Positions 1-10,235 of a stretch of DNA of 64,000 nt are shown piece by piece. Source of the DNA: Prorocentrum cordatum (Eukaryota; Sar; Dinophyceae; Prorocentrales; Prorocentraceae); contig CAUYUJ010017823.1 of assembly GCA_963575745.1 (NCBI GenBank), positions 92,101 to 156,100 on the forward strand. The letters are read 5' to 3'. The notes under the pieces are model-generated. The model was not told where the DNA came from, did not search any database, and saw only the letters and a list, made by a program, of their open reading frames with translations. Position 1 is the stretch's first letter, and the number at the start of each line of letters is the position of its first letter. The position numbers were made by a program, and so were the translations under genes.

Positions 1-182
1 CTCATGGCGCGCAAACAAAACACATTGAAACCGCTTCATAAACATCTGTTTCGGAATTAAAGGGGTGCCTGCAAAACCGCCGCAGGAATTGCCGTATGGG
101 AGATATCTGCGGCACATGGCGAAGCCTCTGTACGTTGAGCTGGGTCGCCTGCTGACGGCGCGTGGCGCGGGGGCGCGCAAAC

Positions 183-695
183 TCACGAGGGCCTCTCATA
201 TTCCCCGACCCAACGGTGCGTCGGGGCTTGGGGCGAGGATTGTTGGGCTGGGAACAATATGAGGCCTGCGTGGGTTTGGCAACTCCGCTTTTCGTTTAAA
301 CATGCCTGGTTGTCCAGCACAGCGAAGTCTGCGAATATTCCGGCGCCGTATCTGGAAACCAAGGCGCGGGTGTGGAAGTTGTCGCAAAGCAAATCTGGGT
401 CCGACCGATGTTTCAAGAATGAGCTCGGATCCTTGGAGAACTGCCGGACGAAGATTTCGAATACTGGTATTGTCGATATTGGCTGTCGGTGCGCTCGGTC
501 TCTCCTGCGGCCCCTGCTGACAGGCATCTCCGCGGAGTGCAAGCACTCCGCGCGCACCTCCTCGAACCTGAGAACGCCGTTCAACAGGCGGGCGCAATTC
601 TTGTTGTGTTTGATGTCCCTGGCAAAATCTTCGCGCCCAGTGCTGCCTGACTTCGTTGCCAAGTAAGCAATTCTAACAATTCTCTGCGCGCTCAT
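183..695 (-). CDS. hypothetical protein, 170 aa
   Basis: An open frame of 170 codons starting at an ATG whose first residues are MSAQRIVRIAY. The same frame stays open upstream, so an earlier start or an upstream exon is possible: the bases just inside the ATG end in GCGCAG, which could serve as a splice acceptor. The protein has a mixed, non-repetitive composition with a central stretch containing FEIFVRQFSKDP and FLKHRSDPDLL, unlike the low-complexity translations around it. No signal peptide, membrane segment or known motif is visible. It has no obvious partner, and the next convincing coding sequence on this strand is more than 1 kb away. I do not recognise the family. It could be a complete small gene or one exon of a larger one. 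Confidence 0.35.
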   Translation of the reverse strand: MSAQRIVRIAYLATKSGSTGREDFARDIKHNKNCARLLNGVLRFEEVRAECLHSAEMPVSRGRRRDRAHRQPISTIPVFEIFVRQFSKDPSSFLKHRSDPDLLCDNFHTRALVSRYGAGIFADFAVLDNQACLNEKRSCQTHAGLILFPAQQSSPQAPTHRWVGEYERPS

Positions 696-1825
696 GTCAC
701 CAGAAAGACACAAGCTAACTAACATGCGCCTGAAACCGCCGGCCGCGCGAGCCACGGGCGCGCGCAACTCTGTGGCCGAGCGAAGATCGGCACGCAGGGA
801 AGCCATGCGCAGGCGCGCATGGCTTCCCGAAACACCTTGCCAGCTCCCCCCGAAAACAACTTGCCCAGGGCCCCCGCCACCTCGCCCCCCAGGGCCCTTA
901 CTGGGGGCACTGCGGAAACGCAAAGCGCTGGAATTGGGAACCGCGGCAAATCGGCACCAAGCCCGGCCACCGCTTGCCCCCGTGCTATCCTCTCAATTGG
1001 CTCCTCTCCTCTCCCTCCTTATTATAGCCCTCATTCCCGCCTGCTCCTCTCGAAACGACTTCCGATCAAGCTACCCCTCGGGTCCGAATTGGGCGCGGTG
1101 CTATATAGGCGGGATTGGGGCCGACAAATAGTGGGCTCGCCCGAGGCCCCCGCGGGCCGTCTCAGTCGCCTCGGCGCCGAGATTCTCGACGGCCTCCGAT
1201 CGCTGGGCCCTCAGCGAGGACCTGCCCGAAACAACTCCCCCCCCCCCATTGTCTAACACCTTCTCGCTACTTCTTCGGAAACGCCTAAGTCTGGCCTTCG
1301 CCAGAGATTTCATGCCTGGGCCAAATGGCTCGCGGCCCCCGGCGGCCCGCCTGCCCCCCGCAGGACAACCGACGCGGGCTCCCAGGCGGCCCCGCGCTCG
1401 CCCCGGCGCGAGCGGCGAGGAGGGGGGGCATGCATATAGCAGAAGAGGACGGGGAGCATTAGGGGGGGATGGGCGGGCGCGGCGACGACGAGAAGGAAGG
1501 CTGCGGAGGGAACGGGCGACGACAGGGGGAGGGCAAGGGCGACGACGGGGGCGACGACGACGATAGGTGGTACGAAGAAGAGGGCCCCGCGGGGGATGCG
1601 GGGGGGGTGCCCTGGCAGATCGGAGGGCACGGCGAAGACGAGGAGGAAGCGATGGGGGGCCCGAGGGGGAGTTCAGGATGACAAGGCCCGCCAGGGGTTA
1701 GGCTGGAGGCGGCGCGAGCGCGAGGAGCCATATTGAGGAGCGCATGGGCAGAGATGGGCGGAGCGGAACGCACAGAGGGGCCTCAGAGAAGCGGCATAGC
1801 ATGCAGCGGGGGCGCGCGAGGACAG

Positions 1826-1885
<60 letters not shown>

Positions 1886-2017
1886 CATGAAGAGGGGCAG
1901 AAAGTGGAGGGGGAGGAGGAAGGGGAAGGGGGGCGGAGGAGAAAGAGGCGAAGGAGAATTGGAGGAGGAGGGGGAAGAGGCGATTGATGGGGGGGAGCTC
2001 TGGGAAGGAGCTAAGGG
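696..2017. other. noncoding, GA-rich stretch
   Basis: No convincing gene. The left part is mixed GC-rich DNA; from about 1400 the plus strand becomes purine-rich (GGGGGAGGG, GACGACGAGG). Translations here are low-complexity Arg/Pro/Gly and are judged to be shadows. Confidence 0.5.
1829..1882. repeat. (AT)n microsatellite
   Basis: About 54 bases of uninterrupted AT dinucleotide. It is the first of many TA-type tracts, most of which lie in intron-like or intergenic DNA. Confidence 0.95.
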
Positions 2018-2092
2018 GCGGCGCTCCGATGCGGCCTCGCGATCGGCCTTGGGCTTGCACTGGTCCACGGCCACTTTCCACTGGACGCGGGC
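2018..2092 (-). CDS. possible exon 7 of gene A
   Basis: After a C-rich tract ending in CCCAG the minus strand reads ARVQWKVAVDQCKPKADRE in a frame with strongly G/C third positions. It starts at phase 0, matching the phase-0 end of the exon at 3377-3478, so it could be the next exon of gene A. The 3' boundary is not fixed: GCCGCA after the codons for ADRE would be a GC-type donor. The long gap to exon 6 makes the link tentative. Confidence 0.35.
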
Positions 2093-2099
2093 CTGGGGG

Positions 2100-3376
2100 G
2101 GGGGGGGCGGCTCGGCAGCGCGGGCAGGCGGCGCTTAGAGGGCGAGTAGCAAAGGATGCCAAAAGCTGGGGAGTGAAAGGACATGAGCACTACAAGGGGC
2201 GCCCTGGCACCTAGGGTGGGATCTGGCACGAAAGCTCCGATAACCTCTCAAGCCCTCGAATGGCCGCTGGCATGCGACGCGTTGGGCAGACCTCAGCCGC
2301 GCCGCGAGGATCTCGAGGCGCTCGTGGAGGAGGGGGGTCGAGGAAAGAGCTCGAGGGGGGACGACGTTCGAGAAGCCTCTGGAAGGGCGGAACTCGACGG
2401 GGTATCGAAAGGGCTAGCTCGAGGAGACTTCTGCATTTCTGTTCAGTCACGGCGGACTCGGCCCGACCCCAACGGGCTCGACCGCAAGCTGAGGGCGTTG
2501 GGGAGCCTCCTCGTCGCCCTCCCCACCCTACTCGCGCTCCTTGTCCGGGCCCGCCCCTCACCTTTCATCGCGTGCACGCGCCCAGTCCGCCGCCCTTTTC
2601 CTCTATTCGCGCCTATATCACCTCATCCCCAATCCTCTTATACCTACCCCTAGCGCTGCCCCCATCGCCCCCTCACCCCCGTTCCGCCTCCTCTTAACTT
2701 ACCGCCCTTATATATGCCCGATAATAAGTAGATTTCGTCCTCATCGCCCTCGTGGCACTGCCCCTCCCCCTTCTCCTCCTCCTCCGCTCTTCTATATAAC
2801 CCTCCTCCCACTCCTCCTCCTCCTCCCTCCTCCTATCCTACGCGCCCCCTCCCCCCCCTCCCCCCCCTCCGCCCTCCCCGCCCCCCCCCTCCTCCTCCGC
2901 GCCTCTCGTGCCACCCGCCCCCCTGCGAGTGAGATGGCCGTGGGCGCCGCTAGCCGTCTCTACGCTGGCGGCGCGCCGCAGCTGGCCCACTCCAACCAAC
3001 AGCGCTGCCTGCGCGTGCAGGGGCAGCCGGCAACCTCGCGATCTCGAGCGCGCTCAGGCGCGCTAGGTCACGCCCTTTTCGCCCGCTCAGCATGAGCCGG
3101 AGGAGCTCTCCGAGCTCTCGGCCTGGCGAACGAGCCGTGCCCACGATCTGGCGCGAGCATCTGCCTGCGGCCAGTCCGCGTTGGAGGACGGGGCGCCTTT
3201 TCGACTGGCGTCCTAAGGGGGTCGTAGCCCGCGCCCCGTCGGTGCATCGGATGCTTGCAGGAGCTCTCGGACTGGCTGACTTCGGAACCAGATCTAATTG
3301 GCTCCGCCCTCCAACGCTTCGACTGGCGGCTGTATTCAGCACATGTCAGAGCGGGCAGGGTTCGCCCATTATACAC
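2100..3376. other. probable intron or spacer with polypyrimidine tract
   Basis: The plus strand from about 2500 to 2935 is almost purely C/T (CTCCTCC, CCCCCTCC). The segment 2940-3340 has open frames on both strands but no clear exon. The direct repeat CCAGTCGAA occurs twice on the minus strand near 3200-3320. Confidence 0.5.
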
Positions 3377-3478
3377 CTTACTGCCCTTCGCCAGCTTGCT
3401 GAAGCCCATCATGGCCGCGGGCTTGGGCTTGGCCCAGGCCTTCGCCTTGGCCTTCCCCTTGGCCGCCCTCTCGCCCGC
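3377..3478 (-). CDS. gene A exon, second GFSKLAKG motif
   Basis: Exactly 34 codons between CCCGCAG and the donor GTGTAT, phase 0 at both ends. It encodes an Ala/Lys-rich helix-like segment (KGKAKAKAWAKPKP) followed by MMGFSKLAKGSK. The eight residues GFSKLAKG also occur in the upstream Lys-rich exon, so the motif has been duplicated within the gene. Confidence 0.6.
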
Positions 3479-5711
3479 CTGCGGGGGCGGGCCCCCCCCC
3501 CCCCATTATCCTCCTTCCCCCGCCCGCCCGTGCTGAGTGTAGGGGGATGGGGGGGGGGCGGGGCGGAAGGGGGGGGGCATGGTTGTGGCGCGCGGTGAAA
3601 TTCCCCTGGCCTTGCGCGCTAGCGCACATATTGTCGGGCACTGTGGTGTGTAAACCATGGCATTGTTATGTATTCTACTGCATTCCTTCAGATTTAATGC
3701 ATTTGATAACAAAACTATGCGGTAAAACGGGTTGCGCAATATTGTTCGATATCCTATGATATTGCATCCGGATTCTTTGTGTACAACTATGTAGTGCCGT
3801 GTTGTTCTGGGTTTTCCTGATTTTCATTGCGTTCTTATGGGTTGCAATGTATTTCACCGAGTTGCGGCATAATGTACTCGATTTGCCTGCGTTGCATTGG
3901 AATGTGACGCATTGCGTTATCAACGGAATCACGCGGGTCGTGCTGCGCGCAGCGCGCGCGGATATATGCATGCATGTGTATATGTACAGATACGCTATGT
4001 AAAACCTAATGCGCTGTATATCAGATCGAGGCGAAGAGAAATAGCCCGGCTCCTTGCCGCCGACCTTCGTCTCCTTGCCGCGCTTGCCCTTCTTGTCCTC
4101 GCTGGCGGACCGGCTGGACTCGCTCCGCTTGCGCCTCTCCCGGCTGCCCGACTCGCTCCGCTTGCCCTTCTTGTCCTTCTTCGGCTTCTTGTCCTTCTTC
4201 TGCTTCTTGTCCTTGTCGCTCTTCTTGCCCTTCTTGTCCGCGCTGCGGCTGCGGGAGCTCGTGGACGGGCTGCGGGCTCTCTTACCCTTCGCCAGCTTGC
4301 TGAAGCCCCTCTTGCCCTTGTCCTTGTCAGGCTTCTTGTCCGGCGTGCCCCCGGTCTCCTTATCATCCTTGCCGCCCCTCTTGCCGTCCTTGCCTTCCGC
4401 CTTGCCGTCCTGCTTCTCGTGCTTGCTCTTCTTGTTATCCTTCTTCGGGCTGCGGCTGCGCCCCCGGCTCCTCTCGCGCCCCTTCTCCGCGCTCGCCCGC
4501 CTGCGTTTGCGCCGCGCCACCGCGCGAGTGTCGGAGCTGCCCCACGTGCTGCCGGCGCTGTCCCCCGCGTCGGAGCTGTCGTCCTCGCTGCCGGACCCTG
4601 GCAGCTTGACTCCGCTCTCGCACTCGGAATCGGTCCTGTCATCGTCCTCATCGTCATAGTCCACCTGCGCTTCGACCTCAATGGCCCCCTCCTTCCTGCG
4701 GCGGGGCGGGGGGCATCGGGGGGCCAGGCAAATCCTCGCAAACTATTGCTGCCTCCGTCGTCCTCCCACCCGCCCCCCGCTCCTCCTCATCCCCATCGCC
4801 CGTCCTATCCTCCTATTCGCTTCCCCTGCTCTTCTAGTATGGCTACTCCTACCTCATCCTTCTCCACCGCGCCCCCTCCTCCGCACCGCGCCCTCGCCTC
4901 CTCCTATCTCCTCCCCGCCCCTCCCCTCTTATATTATACCTCCTCGCGTATATATAGCGGGGTAGTCCGTGCATTGCGCTGCCGAGAATTTCGGGGGGCG
5001 CCCTTGGCCGCTCCGCCACCCCGACTGCTTCTGCGTGCATTTGTGGAGGTGCACCGCCACCTCGCACTCATATATATATATATATACATACATACATACA
5101 TACATATATACATATATGTATGTATGTATGTGGCACGCGCCTCTGTCTTCTCGTTATAGCCGTTATATAGCCCCCTAGCGCCCTCCCCCGCGAATCCCCC
5201 TCGCGCCCCGCCCCAGGGCGCTACTTCCTGACCTCTGAGCTGGCGCAGGCGCAGGCCAGCCCCGGCGAGGATTCGAGGCGGGAGAGGGGCTCTAGCACGC
5301 GCGCGCGGGTCTTTGTGCCGCACTTCTCCAGCTTGCGCGTGTAGTAGAATACCCGGTCATTGATCTTGCCGCACTGGCGGACCAGGCCGTGCTTCCCGCA
5401 GAACCTCTCGCAGCTGTCTGCGTGAGCCTGCGGCGGGGGGGCAGCGACCGATCCCCTTCCACAGCCGCCCTTTGAGACAACAGCTCACCCATGTAAGCCG
5501 AGTCGGGGCGGGGCGGGGGCGGAGTGAGGGCGGGTGATCATGGCGGGGCGGAGAAGCAGGCGAGGTCAGCAGCGGGGGGAGGGGCCACGACCTGGGCCCC
5601 GTAGGAGGTGCCAGATGGGCGGCGGAGGGATAGCTAGAGGGGGGCCCCACGAGGAATACCGGGAGGTATCTGAGGAAGCTCCGCCATGCGAGGACTCGAA
5701 GAGGGCAGGCG

Positions 5712-5783
<72 letters not shown>

Positions 5784-7234
5784 CTTCGATCGCACCGAAA
5801 CGACGGTTGCCCCCAGTGGGCCTCGTCCTTCAGAGCAGACCGCAGCTGCGGCCTGGAAAGCCACCCCCCCTCGGTCAGGGTCTCGCTCCTGGGCGTCGGC
5901 GATCAAGGGCTAGACGCTGGAACTGGGCCATGGGCCTAAATCGTCCTGCCCCCAGCTGCAGGGTTGAAGCTATGGGGGGGTCCAGATCGAGTTGGCCCAT
6001 GTCGCTCCAGGCCAGCTTCCTGCACTTGATCACCATGCCAGACTGGTTCATGCAGCGGTCAGCGCGCTTCCACAGCTCGCGCAACTCTTGCTTGACCTCG
6101 GGTGTCGGAATGGCCGATGGCCGGGGGGGGTGCCCGGGACCGAGCCCGCCTTCGATCTGGCTGCCCATCCCATGCAACCACCCGGGGGGGCAGGGGCAGA
6201 AGGCCTCGTCGTCAGGCCTGCCTCCGAATCAGTCTGCTCACCGGGGGCCACTTTCATCTATGCGTGCATGTATCTCTCTCTCTATATATATATATATATA
6301 TCAAGGCAGGCGGAGGGCGGAGGAAGAGGCAGCGGAGAGGACGGAGTGATATCGGAGAAGAGAGGTCGGATATGAGGTGGGTCCGAGCATAATGCTCGCG
6401 CAAGTTTTCGCCCCCATCGCACCGGGGGGCAAGTGGCGGACTGGTATCTCTGAACGAACTCGCGGCCCTCCTGCGCACAGGCGCCAGCCAAGCCAAAACA
6501 TGGGGGCACCAGAATATATAATATTGCACACCACGCGCACTCCCGCCGCCCCCATCGTTCTAGCCCCCGCCCCCCCTCCACCGTATATTCTAGTCATCCT
6601 TGCGCGAGGCTCGATGGGCGTGTCCTCGCGCGATCCTCATCGGGCTCGAGGTCTCGCCCGTCTCTCCTCTCCCTCCTGAACTCCGCCCCCTCCCCGCTCC
6701 GCCTCCGCCCCCGCCTCCTCCTCCTCCTCCACCTCATCCCCCTCCTCCTCCTCCAGGACGAGGGCCTTCGAGTCAATGGGTCGGCGTCGAGATTGGAGTG
6801 GGTGGGGGGGCACTGATTCGCAAATCTCCTTATCGAGATTCTGCGCAGATGGCTTGCCCTGCATGATGTCGTCCATGTGGCGGCGGAACATCTTGTCTGC
6901 AGCCCTGGGCTGGGCGGGGAGATATTGCAAGGGGAGGGGCTAGGTGAGGGCCGAGTGGGTCGAGATGGATGGGGAAGGGTCGGTGAATCGTCGGACAGAT
7001 GAGAGAGATAATTGTGATGGGAAGGTCAATGAGACATTGACTGCAGAGGCGCACATGGGGGACACTCACATATGAATGGGGCTAGGGAAGTCGTGGGCAT
7101 AGTTTTGCCCCGCCCTCGGACTTCTTCTCGTTCTTGGTCTTCCTCGAGACTGGCCCGCGCCTCTTCGGCAGGGGGTCGAGCTGCCCGGGCCGCCTGTCCC
7201 TGATGGTCTCGCCCACGAAATCGAGCTCGGCCAT
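3377..7234 (-). CDS. gene A: multi-exon Lys/Ser-rich protein
   Basis: A gene model assembled by eye from seven minus-strand exons (7234-7114, 6896-6814, 6470-6423, 6096-6013, 5427-5225, 4695-4065, 3478-3377). At most junctions intron ends and reading phase agree: exon 1 ends one base into a codon before GCGGGG and exon 2 begins with two bases after TGCAG; exon 5 ends two bases into a codon before GTAGCG and exon 6 begins with one base after CGCAG. The protein would start MAELDFVGET, pass through a Cys-containing region, then a long acidic and Lys/Ser/Arg-rich region like an RS domain, and carries GFSKLAKG twice. RS-like composition suggests a nuclear or RNA-associated protein, but that is inference from composition only. 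The 3' end is not determined. I do not recognise the family. Confidence 0.6.
3600..4010. other. AT-rich island inside gene A intron
   Basis: About 400 bases much poorer in GC than their surroundings, with repeated short words such as TGCGTTG, TGCATT and ATTGCG. It sits between the exons at 3377-3478 and 4065-4695. No gene is seen. The abrupt composition change suggests an insertion. Confidence 0.5.
4065..4695 (-). CDS. gene A large exon, acidic then Lys/RS-rich
   Basis: 631 nt: one base completing a split codon plus 210 codons, opened by CGCAG and closed by AAG before GTCGGC. The translation starts with an acidic part (VDYDDEDDDRTDSECE), continues with a Ser/Asp-rich linker, then a long basic region rich in KK, KD, RS and SR pairs with GFSKLAKGKRARSPS near its middle. 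Such composition is typical of disordered nuclear proteins; no folded domain is visible. The neighbouring exons match in phase on both sides. Confidence 0.65.
5070..5130. repeat. TA/CATA microsatellite
   Basis: Alternating TA and TACA/TATG units within the intron between gene A exons at 4065-4695 and 5225-5427. Confidence 0.9.
5225..5427 (-). CDS. gene A exon, Cys-containing region
   Basis: 203 nt (67 codons plus two bases). It follows CCGCAG and ends just before GTAGCG. The translation begins AHADSCERFCGKHGLVRQCG and contains about seven Cys, two of them spaced as CERFC with a following GKHG, plus KINDRVFYYTRKLEKCG. The Cys/His spacing could bind a metal, but no named zinc finger fits. If the donor is not used the frame ends at TAG directly after the last Lys codon, so this could also be a terminal exon; the phase match to the next exon favours splicing. 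Confidence 0.65.
5714..5780. repeat. (TA)n(GA)n compound microsatellite
   Basis: A run of TA followed by about 50 bases of GA repeats, in a gene A intron. Confidence 0.95.
6013..6096 (-). CDS. gene A exon (VKQELRELWKRADRC)
   Basis: Begins after ACCCGAG with VKQELRELWKRADRCMNQSG and continues MVIKCRKL. It is phase 0 at the start, matching the preceding exon. The 3' boundary is uncertain: GCCTGG at 6012 would be a GC donor, leaving 28 codons; slightly longer versions ending near 5998 are possible. Confidence 0.5.
6423..6470 (-). CDS. gene A micro-exon, 16 codons
   Basis: Exactly 48 nt between GTGCGCAG and the donor GTGCGA, encoding EGREFVQRYQSATCPP at phase 0. Its length is a multiple of three and both splice ends look good, so it fits cleanly between the flanking exons. 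Confidence 0.5.
6814..6896 (-). CDS. gene A exon 2 (KMFRRHMDDIMQGK)
   Basis: Opens after GGCTGCAG with two bases completing a codon, then 27 codons containing KMFRRHMDDIMQGKPSAQN and LDKEICES, and closes before GTGCCC. The phase agrees with a GC donor in exon 1. Confidence 0.55.
7114..7234 (-). CDS. gene A exon 1 with likely start codon
   Basis: ATG in a favourable context (CACCATGG) begins MAELDFVGETIRDRRPGQLD, followed by a basic tail ending KNEKKSE. It ends one base into a codon before GCGGGG, a GC-type donor that pairs in phase with the acceptor at 6897. The frame is open upstream, so the ATG is a choice from context rather than proof. Confidence 0.55.
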
Positions 7235-7744
7235 GGTGCCGCGCGGAGGCCCAGCAGCTAGCTCCGCGCCACGCGGTTGCAGCGCGCGACTCGAGCAACC
7301 AGCTACGATATGTCTGGAGGCCTCCAGAAACTCTTGCGTCGGGATCGATCTTCCCAGGGCCCATGCGCGCAAGTTTTCCGCGCCGCGCCCAGCCGTGGCG
7401 ACAAGGCCTCGAAGGGCACCAAGCGGCACTCTATAACTGGGCCCCGTATGTGCGCCTATATTCGCTACATTCACTCACACCCGCGCATAGGATGGGCCAA
7501 ATCTGAGTCAGAGCGACAAGAGAAGCCTCGGCTGGTCTGGCCGAGCATGCATCGCTCTCAATTGCCCCGAATAACTGTTTGGCTTAGATTGGCCGCCCAC
7601 GCGCGGGGCACGGGCCGGCGGCCGCGCCCGCCCCGGCGTGGGAAGCGGAAGGCCCCTTATCCCTACTCTTACTATTTCCTCCATCCCTCCCCCCTGGTTT
7701 CTACCCACCGCCTGCTTTCGCCTTCCACCCCCTCGCCCGCGCTC

Positions 7745-7925
7745 TTGTCTCGCATATATATATATATATATATATATGTATAGATATAGATGTATGCATA
7801 TATATATATATATATATATATATGCATACGTTCGCTCGCACAGGGTATATGCATATCATCTTTCCCCGCCCCCTCGTAGATTCCTCCCACATCGATTTCT
7901 GTCCATATATATATATATATGTATA
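7745..7925. repeat. complex TA/CATA microsatellites
   Basis: Three blocks of TA-type repeat separated by short unique sequence, between gene A and the plus-strand GIY-YIG-like gene. Confidence 0.9.
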
Positions 7926-8023
7926 TCTATGTATACCCCATATCCTAGCCTCCAGTCGCCCCATCATTCCCCCTCCCCATCCTACCACCTCGTCCTCCGC
8001 GCGGGCGCGCCCGGGATGGCCCG

Positions 8024-9403
8024 ATGCTGCTGCTCGAGGCCCTGATCGGGGACGACGAGGAGACCGACGCTGCGTCGCAAGGGCGGCGGGGGGAGGAAAC
8101 AATGCAAGTCAGCTCCCTTGGGCCGCCTCGATCTCCCCCCCTCCGCCCGCCCCCCCTGGGAGGTCGCGGAAGGGCGAGGAGGGGGGATAGATCGAGGCGT
8201 CCCAAGGGAGCTGATCTGCACTGCTTCCCTCCTCCCTATAGATGGTGGAGCCAGAGCCGGGAGAAGCCCGAGGCGAGGCGGGGGTCCGAGGCAAGGCAGG
8301 AGCCGGCAGATGAGCAGGAGCCCGAGGCAGCCGCGCGGGCGCCGGCAAGGCCGAGGTCCGAAGCTAGGCGGGAGTCCGAGGCTCGGCGGGAGTCCGAGGC
8401 TTGGCGGGGGTCCGAGGCAAGGCGGGAGTCCGAAGCTAGGCGGGAGTCCGAGGCAAAGCTGGAGTCCGAAGCAGGAGTCCGAGGCAAGCGGGAGTCCGAG
8501 GCAAGCGGGAGTCCGAAGGCTTGGCGGGAGTCCGAGGCAAGCGGGAGTCCGAAGGCTTGGCGGGAGTCCGAAGCACAGCGGGAGCCCTGGTGCAGGAGCA
8601 GGAGTCCGAGGCAAGGAGGGAGTCTTGAGGTTGGTTGGCTAGCCCGCGGCATGATAGGCAGCAAGCGCGCCCGCTGGAGAGATAGGTCGCAGTCACCGCC
8701 GACTACTACCTCGCCGCCGTCGGATGCGAGTACGACCTCGCAGTCGCCGCCGACTACTACCTCGCCGTCGACTGCTACCTCGCCGCCGACGGCGACCTTG
8801 CCGCCTCCGAAGACGACTAAGAGGGCGACTGCTACGAGGGCGACCGCGGCGAAGTCGGCACCAAGCGTGCGTTCGCCAGCCTGGCCGCCCTTCCTGCCAG
8901 GAGGAGCCCGCATGGCTCCGCAGCTGCCGCGGGAGGAGAGGAGGGCGGCCAACTTGGCCCTAGCGCAGGAGGAGGCCCTCTACCTAGTGGCCAAAGCGAC
9001 GCGCGACTACGACAGCATCACCGTCGCCCCCGGCGAGCTGCTGGACGCGCCGCTAGGCGAGCTCCTGGCGCGCGCGCGCTGGCTTGAGGACGGCAGCTCG
9101 CCATGGAGACGGCGCCGCCTACGTGGGCTCGACAAGCGATCCAGGCTGGCGCTGGAAGGGCGGGGCGACGCTATCCGAAGACGGGCCCAACGTGATGATC
9201 GGCCACGCCCAGCGCTGGCGGCGCATGGTAGTGCCGGGGGCGTGGCAGGACAAGCGCTGCGCCAGCATGGAGGTGGCAGCGATCAGCGAGGCGCGGCTGG
9301 TCGAAGAGGAGTACGTCGACCTCACGATCGCGAACAGGGCCGACGACGCTCGCGGCCTGCACGACCGGGGGCACCAGCAGTACTCGTTCGTGTACTTGTG
9401 CAG
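8024..9403 (+). CDS. SEA-repeat protein with GIY-YIG-like C-terminal domain, frame broken
   Basis: One frame is open from the ATG at 8024 through a Ser/Glu/Ala-rich tandem repeat (RRESEA), a Ser/Thr/Pro-rich linker and a folded-looking segment (EEALYLVAKATRDYDS) up to ARARWLEDG at about 9100. The reading then continues in another frame as AAYVGSTSDPGWRWKGG and runs to FVYLC before CAG/GTGAGA, an excellent donor, at 9404. This end resembles a GIY-YIG nuclease fold: YVG for YIG, Arg in DPGWRW, Glu in ASMEVAAI and Asn in TIANRA sit in the expected order. No GIY element is certain. The break is explained by a 19-bp insertion (see findings). An intron between 8110 and 8236 is possible, since CCTATAG precedes ATGG there. 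Function, if any, would be DNA cleavage; activity is unproven. Confidence 0.5.
8104..8219. repeat. 30-bp inverted repeat
   Basis: The arms 8104-8133 and 8190-8219 are complementary at 27 of 30 positions around a 56-base loop. Both contain AGCTCCCTTGGG or its complement. It lies in the 5' part of the GIY-YIG-like ORF, possibly in an intron. Confidence 0.8.
8330..8620 (+). repeat. 15-18 bp minisatellite (GGCGGGAGTCCGAGGC)
   Basis: About 15 imperfect copies of GGCGGGAGTCCGAGGC with small insertions. In the open frame they give RRESEA units; in another frame GGSPR units. Confidence 0.9.
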
Positions 9404-9925
9404 GTGAGAATTCGCGCTGCGCGCGCCAGAAACCAAAAGGCGGCGGAGGATCGAGGAGGGAGATAGGGGGAGAAGGATCGAGGAGGGCGACGATACCAGG
9501 AGGAGGGTAGTAGCAGGAGGAGCAGTGGGCAGGACGACGACAGCAGGAGGAGCAGTGGGATTTTTAAGGGGGCGTCAGGCTGAGTTGAGTCCCCAGGCAG
9601 GCTTATAACGCACACTGTCCACTCGACGAATGCCCATTGTCCTGATACGGGCCTTGTCTGAGATCCGACTGCTCTTGTCCATGCGTGCATGCGCGCCGGC
9701 CTATGGATATACATGTATATATATATATATATATGTCACCGCTGCTTTCGGCTTTGAGCCGCCGTTGGAAGGTTGACCATCTGAGTATATATAAATACAT
9801 ATATATATATATGTGTATCTGGTCTCGCTGGAAATCTCGAGATCTGTTCTGGAAAATTCCGATGTATACATGTATATATATATGTATATATATATATTTA
9901 TATGCGTGCCTCTGGGCGCCCATGG

Positions 9926-10235
9926 ATGTCACTGGATGTCCCTAGATGTCGCTGGATGTCCCTGGATGTCGTTGGATGTCCCAATGTGTCTCTGGATGTC
10001 CCTAGGTGTCCCTGGATGTCCCCTGATGTCTCCAGCGGTCCCTGGATGTCCTTGGATGTCCCTGGATGTCCCTTGATGTCCATTCGTGTCTCTGGATGTC
10101 CCTAGGTGTCCCAGGGTGTCTGTGGATGTCCCCAGGCGTCTCCAGATGCCCCCCCATGTCCCTCGATGTCCCTCGCGTCCCGCCATGTCCCTGGATGTCT
10201 CTGGATGTCCCCAGGTGTCCAGGTATATGTAGGTA
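9926..10235 (+). repeat. decamer array (GATGTCCCTG)n
   Basis: About 30 imperfect copies of a 10-base unit, consensus CTGGATGTCC. All frames translate to LDVPGCP-like strings, so ORFs here are artefacts of the repeat. The same family recurs at 11097, 18130, 23715 and 31295. Confidence 0.95.
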
